Source of the DNA: DATGEO01 sp035310015
GTDB lineage: Bacteria > Chloroflexota > Dormibacteria > Dormibacterales > Dormibacteraceae
Assembly (NCBI GenBank): GCA_035310015.1
Contig: DATGEO010000117.1
Span: 1-11,025 of the forward strand
Direction: 5' to 3'
DNA length: 11,025 nt
The position numbers and the translations under genes were made by a program. The notes beneath the pieces are model-generated. The model saw only the letters and a list, made by a program, of their open reading frames with translations. It was not told where the DNA came from and did no database searches. Below are positions 6,951 to 11,025 of the stretch, in pieces. How positions within the stretch are numbered: position 1 is the first letter of the stretch; each line of letters starts with the position of its first letter.

Positions 6951-8606
6951 ATGACGCCGCCGGCGCTGCTGATCCCGATCGTGCTTCCCATCCTGGGCGC
7001 CGCGATCGCCGCGACCGCGGGCCGCGCCGGGCACGGCATCGCGCGCGCCTCGGCGAGCCTCGGCGTGTGGGGGGCGGCGGTGGCCGTGGTCGCGATCTGG
7101 CTGCCGGTGCGCTCGACGCAGGAGATCTCGCTCGGACAGCTCGGGTTCGGCAGCCCGTTCGACCTGCGGCTCGACATGATCGGCCTCGTCTTCAGCCTGG
7201 CCGTGCTCATCCCCGCCGCGACCCTGCTCGCACTGCAGCCGCGCACGTGGCAGGAGAACACGGTGGCGGGTCTTGGCGTCGCCGCTGCCATGGCGGCAAT
7301 CGAAGCGGGCGGCGTGCTCATGACGGCGGTGGCGGGGTGCACGGCCGCCACGCTCGTGGTCATCCAGCTCGACGTCGAAGACCTGCGCGCGCCGCGCCCG
7401 TCGTGGGCGCTCCTCCTGGCGGCGTGGCTCGCGCTCGCCTGGGCCGGAGTCGTTCTGCAGGTCGTGGGCGGGACCGCGGTCTATGCGGCGGTCCCGGTTT
7501 CAGCGATGACGGTGCCGGTCTTCGCGCTCCTCGCCTTCGCTTCGATCTTCGGCGGCGGGCTGGTTCCGTGGCGTGGATGGACGAGCGCGATCTGGTCGCG
7601 GACGTCGCTGCGCGCCGCGGGCCTGGCGGTCGCGACTCTGCAGCCGCTCGCCCTCTATCTCTTCGTGCGCGCCTACGAGCTGGGCGACGGCCACTACCCG
7701 CAGTCGTGGCTCAACGTCGTGCTGGCGGCGTGGGGGGTGCTCGTCGCCTTCGGAGCGGCCGCTCGCGCGCAGGCGGCGACCACGCGCCGCGAGTACATGG
7801 CCGAGGTGCTGCCCGGCCTGGCCGGGTTCGCGCTGATGGCGCTGGCCGTCGGCTCGGCGCTCGGCCTGATCGCCGCTCTGATCCTCACCGCCTCGACCGC
7901 GATCATCGTGATCGGCATCGCTTTGCTGCCCGACCGCGGTGGGGCGCCGTCCCTGCTCGTGACCGCGGCGGCGGCCGGCGTCCCGCCCGGCCTTGTTTTC
8001 GGCGGCAGGATCCTGGGGCTCGGCGCGGCGATCGAGGCGGGAGGCGCCATGGGCCTGGTCGGGCTCGCCGGGGTCGCGACCTGGCTGGTGGCGGCGGCCG
8101 CGGCCGCGCGTTCGGTCGGACTTCCAGCCGGGCGCGGCCGGTCCGCGGTGGAGACGTTACCGCGGGTCGCGATGATGATCGGCGCGGCCATGCTGGCGCT
8201 GGGCCCGGCGCTCGCGCTCGCTTATCTCGCCGCGAGCGCGGCCGCGGCCGACGTCATGAACGTTCCCGCCCTCGCGCAGGCCACGGGCCTGGGGACGATC
8301 GTCACCGAATCGACCGTCGTACCGGTCGTCTCGCTGCTCGGACCGCTGCTCGTCGTCGGCGCGATCGCGCTCGCGCTCTCGAAACGCACCGGGCTCACGC
8401 CAAGGACGGGGGAGCCGCCGCCCCTGTTCCCGCTGTACGCCGCTCAGGCGGCGGCCCGCATCGTGAATGCGCTGCGGAGAGCCGCCGTCCCGAGCGAGTA
8501 CCGCTCGCTCTTCAACCCGCGGGCGCTGGAGAACGTCGCCGCCGGCGGGACGCCGCTGCTCTGGCTCGCCTCGATCGTCGCCCTCGCGATAGCGGTCACG
8601 CGGTGA
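6951..8606 (+). CDS. Degenerate complex I/group 4 hydrogenase antiporter-like membrane subunit (NuoL/HyfB-like)
   Basis: This is a 551-residue, very hydrophobic protein with about 14 predicted membrane helices. Homology to the proton-conducting membrane subunits of complex I and Hyf-type hydrogenases is inferred from segment order. The N-terminus is IPIVLPILGA-like. The segment at 200-240 aligns without gaps to the family stretch running from GKSAQ to the YLLVR motif, sharing P206, W210, Y236 and R240. The segment near 278-293 matches the KRxLAYS...G region, and GVPPGLVFGGR at 343-353 matches GIPPxxGFxxK. In those alignments the helix-7 Lys is Gly201, the helix-7 His is Arg208, the helix-5 Glu is missing (Gly129 region) and the helix-8 Lys is Arg. 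It may therefore be structural rather than ion-pumping. It heads a four-gene run and its stop overlaps the next start (GTGA). Assignment is by eye and remote; another polytopic transporter fold is possible. Confidence 0.6.
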   Translation: MTPPALLIPIVLPILGAAIAATAGRAGHGIARASASLGVWGAAVAVVAIWLPVRSTQEISLGQLGFGSPFDLRLDMIGLVFSLAVLIPAATLLALQPRTWQENTVAGLGVAAAMAAIEAGGVLMTAVAGCTAATLVVIQLDVEDLRAPRPSWALLLAAWLALAWAGVVLQVVGGTAVYAAVPVSAMTVPVFALLAFASIFGGGLVPWRGWTSAIWSRTSLRAAGLAVATLQPLALYLFVRAYELGDGHYPQSWLNVVLAAWGVLVAFGAAARAQAATTRREYMAEVLPGLAGFALMALAVGSALGLIAALILTASTAIIVIGIALLPDRGGAPSLLVTAAAAGVPPGLVFGGRILGLGAAIEAGGAMGLVGLAGVATWLVAAAAAARSVGLPAGRGRSAVETLPRVAMMIGAAMLALGPALALAYLAASAAAADVMNVPALAQATGLGTIVTESTVVPVVSLLGPLLVVGAIALALSKRTGLTPRTGEPPPLFPLYAAQAAARIVNALRRAAVPSEYRSLFNPRALENVAAGGTPLLWLASIVALAIAVTR

Positions 8607-9142
8607 CCGCAGTCGCGGCCTTCGTCGCCTGGATCGGCGGCGCCGTGATCCTCGTCGCCGACGGCCGCCGCGGACTGGCGCTGGGCCTCGGACTGGTGAC
8701 GGCCGCGATCGCAGGCCTGGCGTTCGCGGCCGGCCAGCACGCGGCCGCGATCGCGGTTCTCGCAGGCGGCGCGGCCGCTGCGGCCCTCCGGCTGCGCTCC
8801 GGGCCGCCCGGCTGGGGCCTGACTCAGCCGGGCTCGACGCCGCGCATCATCCTCGCGATCGTCATCGGCATCCTGGCGCTGTACTTCGCCACCTCGCTTT
8901 CGACCGGCGACGGCTCGCCCCTCCGCTTCGCGTGGCTGGTCGTGATCGCTCTCAGCGCCGCTCGCCTGCTCGACTGTGAGGAACCGGCGACCGCGCTCAC
9001 GGCCGCGGCCACGCTCGCGCTGGGGATCGGCGCGGTGGCTTCGCTGCCGCCGGCGGCGGCAGGGCTCGCGGCCGCGATCGTCGCGGGGCTCGTGGCCGCC
9101 GGCATATCCGCCCTACCGGAGGTGAGACCGCATGGAGCCTGA
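8603..9142 (+). CDS. Unrecognised small polytopic membrane protein (179 aa)
   Basis: I do not recognise this family. GTG 8603 overlaps the previous stop as GTGA, and the frame ends 11 nt inside the next gene, so the ORF is coupled on both sides. It is Ala/Leu/Gly/Val-rich with about six helices, roughly at residues 4-20, 24-43, 46-64, 82-100, 108-123 and 130-170. A hydrophilic loop near residues 63-80 contains RSGPPGW and TQPGSTPR, and another near 122-127 contains DCEEP. By position it corresponds to the short subunits (HyfE, NuoJ or NuoK) of complex I-type membrane arms, but no motif of those proteins is visible. A long upstream extension open in this frame overlaps the previous gene out of frame and is a high-GC artefact. 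Confidence 0.7.
   Translation: MTAVAAFVAWIGGAVILVADGRRGLALGLGLVTAAIAGLAFAAGQHAAAIAVLAGGAAAAALRLRSGPPGWGLTQPGSTPRIILAIVIGILALYFATSLSTGDGSPLRFAWLVVIALSAARLLDCEEPATALTAAATLALGIGAVASLPPAAAGLAAAIVAGLVAAGISALPEVRPHGA
9118..9125 (+). promoter_or_regulatory. Strong Shine-Dalgarno before the 405-aa membrane subunit gene
   Basis: GGAGGTGA lies 6 nt before ATG 9132. It is the strongest ribosome-binding site in the window and lies inside the end of the preceding gene. It fixes the start and indicates the gene is translated within the operon. Confidence 0.75.
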
Positions 9143-10349
9143 GCTCGCGGTCGCGCTGCCCGCGGCGGGCGCCGCCTTCGCGGTCGCGCTGCGCCCGCGG
9201 CCGCGGCTCGCGCTGATTCTCGGCGCCGTCCTCGGCGCCGGCGGTGTGGCCGCGGTCCTGCTCGCCACCCCGGGCGCCGCCTCGAACCTTCTGGGCATCA
9301 CCCTGTCACTCAGCGCGGCCGGCCGCTCGATGCTCATCGTCGCCGCCATCTCCCTGGCGTTCGTCGTGATCCTCGCCCCGGTCAACGCCGAGCGCTCGGC
9401 GCTGCTGCGCTGGGGCCTCGCGGGTCTTGCCGGCATGGCCGGGATCGCCGCCGCGCCGACGCTCGAGGTCTCGGTGCTCGTGCTGCTCGCGCTCGTCGTG
9501 CTGCAGGCGACCGTCGAAGGGGGACGGCCCCACGCTCGCCGCCTGCGTGCGCCGGCCTTCGCGGTCGCGCTGATCGGCCTCGGCCTGGTCTTCGCGCGCA
9601 TGGCCGGACCGCCGGCCCTCGAACGGCTCGCCGCCGTCGGCCTGGTCGCCGGCCTGACCGCCGCCCTCGGCGCTCTGCCCTACATGCACGAGTTCGACGC
9701 CGACGAGAGGACCGCGACGTCACCCATCCCCTGGATCGCATTCGTCGGGCCGGTCCTGGCCATCGTCGTGATCACCCGCACCCACGAGCTCGTCCCCTCC
9801 GCCGCCGGCGCCGTGGGCGCGATGCTCATCGGCCTGGGGCTCCTGAACATCGTCTGGGGCTGCGTCGCGGCATGGCGCACCGAGCTGCCGGGCGCCGCGT
9901 GGCGCTACTCGTTCATCGCCGACTGGGGCCTCGCAATGTGTGGTTTCGGCCTCGGCGTCGCCGAGGGCGAGGCGGGCGCGCTGCTGATCCTGTACGCGAT
10001 CCTGCTGACGAGGCTGCCGCTGTACCTGTGGTCGCGGCAGCCGATGCGCGAGCGCGCGCAGACCGACCGGCCGGTCAATCTCCTGGTCGCCGCGGCGCTG
10101 GCCGGCTCCGCGCCGTTCGCGGGCTTTCCCGCGCGCATCCTCTTGCTGCGCGCCGCGACCTCGGTGTTCTGGCCGTTCGCGCTCGTGCTGGCGGCGGCGC
10201 TGCTCCTGTGGATTCCTTCCTCGCTGCGGTTGGGCCGCACGATGGGCATGCCCAAGGGCCGCCAGATGGCGGGGATCGCGGTGGCACTCGCCTTCAGCCT
10301 TGCGCTCGGACTCTATCCGCAGCCGCTGCTGCTGCTGGCCGGCCGATGA
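9132..10349 (+). CDS. Degenerate NuoN/NuoM/HyfF-like membrane subunit
   Basis: This 405-residue protein has about 13 membrane helices, shorter than typical NuoN or NuoM (about 480-510). Three segments match the family in order. At 178-200, LPYMHEFDADERTATSPIP corresponds to the Lys-x4-P-F-H-W...APTPVS stretch. At 257-271, WRYSFIADWG corresponds to the AYSSIxxxG helix. At 324-335, GSAPFAGFPAR corresponds to GIPPxxGFxxK. The Lys of the first segment is Ala178, the Lys before the AYS helix is Gly254, and no Glu is found in the helix around 112-126 where the family carries one. The buried charges used for proton transfer thus appear lost, as in the 551-aa gene. A strong Shine-Dalgarno precedes ATG 9132, and its stop overlaps the next ATG. 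The family link is well supported by motif order; naming the exact subunit is not possible. Confidence 0.65.
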   Translation: MEPELAVALPAAGAAFAVALRPRPRLALILGAVLGAGGVAAVLLATPGAASNLLGITLSLSAAGRSMLIVAAISLAFVVILAPVNAERSALLRWGLAGLAGMAGIAAAPTLEVSVLVLLALVVLQATVEGGRPHARRLRAPAFAVALIGLGLVFARMAGPPALERLAAVGLVAGLTAALGALPYMHEFDADERTATSPIPWIAFVGPVLAIVVITRTHELVPSAAGAVGAMLIGLGLLNIVWGCVAAWRTELPGAAWRYSFIADWGLAMCGFGLGVAEGEAGALLILYAILLTRLPLYLWSRQPMRERAQTDRPVNLLVAAALAGSAPFAGFPARILLLRAATSVFWPFALVLAAALLLWIPSSLRLGRTMGMPKGRQMAGIAVALAFSLALGLYPQPLLLLAGR

Positions 10350-11025
10350 CCCAGGCCCTGGCCGCGATCGCGACCCATGCCCTCGCACTGGTCGTCTATC
10401 CAGGCGGAATCACACTCGCGCTGTTTGGGCTCGCCGTCGAGACGGTGTGGTCGCGATTGTCGGGCGGCCCGCAAGCGATGCCACGGCCGTCGCTCGCGCA
10501 CCCCCTGATCGTCCAGGTGGCGGTCGCGCTGCTCGCCATGCTGGCCGCGGTCGAGGTCGCCGCTCCGTTCAACCCGGTGCCGCCGGCGGAACGCAACCTC
10601 ATCATCGCGGCCGCCGCGCTCGGCTTCACCGCGTGGGCCGAGCTCGCGCTCGACCCCGAGCTCGTGGCGCATCCCGGCCTCTTGCTCATCATCCAGGCCT
10701 GCTGGGTCCTGTCCGTCCTCGGCCCCGCGATCGAGCCCGAGACGCTGCGCCCGCAGGTCCTCGGCAACGTGCTCGTGCCTGGGCTCCTGCCGGTGAAGGT
10801 CGCGTGTGGATTCCTCTATCTGCTTTGCTTGCCCGCGCTGCTGCGCTTGTGGCCGGTCGCGCCGCGCGCCGACCGGCGTGCTCACCCGCGCTTCAACATC
10901 ACCCGCGCGTTCGTGTGGTTTCCCTACTGCGCGCTCTTCACGACGCTGTTTCTGCCTCCGCAGGGCGAAGACGTACCGGGCATGCTGCGCTTTTTCGGAG
11001 TCACCGCAGCCGTCGCGATCGTCGC
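10346..11025 (+). CDS. Membrane protein, possibly divergent NuoH/HycD-like subunit (3' partial)
   Basis: ATG 10346 overlaps the previous stop as ATGA, and the frame stays open to the window end (226 residues seen). The N-terminal helix, HALALVVYPGGITLALFGLAVE followed by a basic W-S-R stretch, and a later helix entering through APFNPVPPAERN resemble the start of NuoH/HycD/HyfC proteins, which form the quinone- or hydrogenase-facing anchor of complex I-type enzymes. The conserved charged loops of true NuoH (the GPN-type and E-rich segments) are not seen. Further helices lie near 52-72, 84-102, 110-128, 143-165 and 187-204. The assignment rests mostly on context with the two antiporter-like genes and is tentative; a novel membrane protein is the alternative. 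Confidence 0.45.
   Translation, partial: MTQALAAIATHALALVVYPGGITLALFGLAVETVWSRLSGGPQAMPRPSLAHPLIVQVAVALLAMLAAVEVAAPFNPVPPAERNLIIAAAALGFTAWAELALDPELVAHPGLLLIIQACWVLSVLGPAIEPETLRPQVLGNVLVPGLLPVKVACGFLYLLCLPALLRLWPVAPRADRRAHPRFNITRAFVWFPYCALFTTLFLPPQGEDVPGMLRFFGVTAAVAIV

Noticed and set aside
7067..8602. Long + strand frame (part of a 691-codon ORF) overlapping the 551-aa membrane gene
   Set aside because: Its composition is Arg/Gly/Ala-rich, typical of an out-of-frame read of GC-rich coding DNA. Only the part from GTG 8603 shows membrane-protein character and proper coupling.

Overview
The window is very GC-rich bacterial chromosome with every recognisable gene on the + strand. The first two thirds carry conserved housekeeping genes; the last third carries an unusual cluster of membrane proteins. 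The taxon cannot be fixed from sequence alone. A single clpP directly before clpX (no tandem clpP1-clpP2), the style of the ClpP and ValRS proteins, the GC content and apparent leaderless starts suggest a soil or freshwater lineage of Chloroflexota or Candidatus Dormibacterota rather than a typical actinobacterium. This placement is inference.

Region 1 (2-2801): the 3' end of a penicillin-binding protein gene (transpeptidase KTG motif, proline-rich tail), then trigger factor (tig), clpP, and a 64-residue protein that is essentially a free-standing copy of the ClpX zinc-binding domain. It starts in an ATGA overlap with the clpP stop. Region 2 (2833-4110): full-length clpX with its own N-terminal zinc domain. 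Together tig-clpP-(zinc domain)-clpX is a chaperone and protease operon: trigger factor meets nascent chains, ClpX unfolds substrates and ClpP degrades them. The extra zinc domain could modulate ClpX assembly or substrate and adaptor binding.

Region 3 (4111-4336): a 226-bp regulatory gap before valS. It holds a 15-bp-period tandem repeat, a perfect 20-bp palindrome resembling GntR-family operators, a second related dyad 41 bp further on, a weak promoter candidate and two leader hairpins. Region 4 (4337-6919): valS, complete valyl-tRNA synthetase with HLGH and RMSKS motifs, editing domain, four-cysteine metal site and C-terminal coiled coil.

Region 5 (6951-11025, continuing past the window): four tightly overlapping membrane-protein genes. 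Two (551 and 405 aa) look like remote relatives of the antiporter-like subunits of complex I and group 4 hydrogenases (NuoL/M/N, HyfB/HyfF). By eye alignment they lack the buried Lys and Glu residues that carry protons in that family. Between them lies an unrecognised 179-aa membrane protein. The last, cut by the window edge, may be a divergent NuoH/HycD-like subunit. This looks like a degenerate or repurposed complex I-type membrane arm whose catalytic partners, if any, lie downstream.

A recurring pattern is a TAGA(A/T)T hexamer 7-9 nt before a start codon (tig, one clpP start candidate, and the first membrane gene), consistent with leaderless transcripts.
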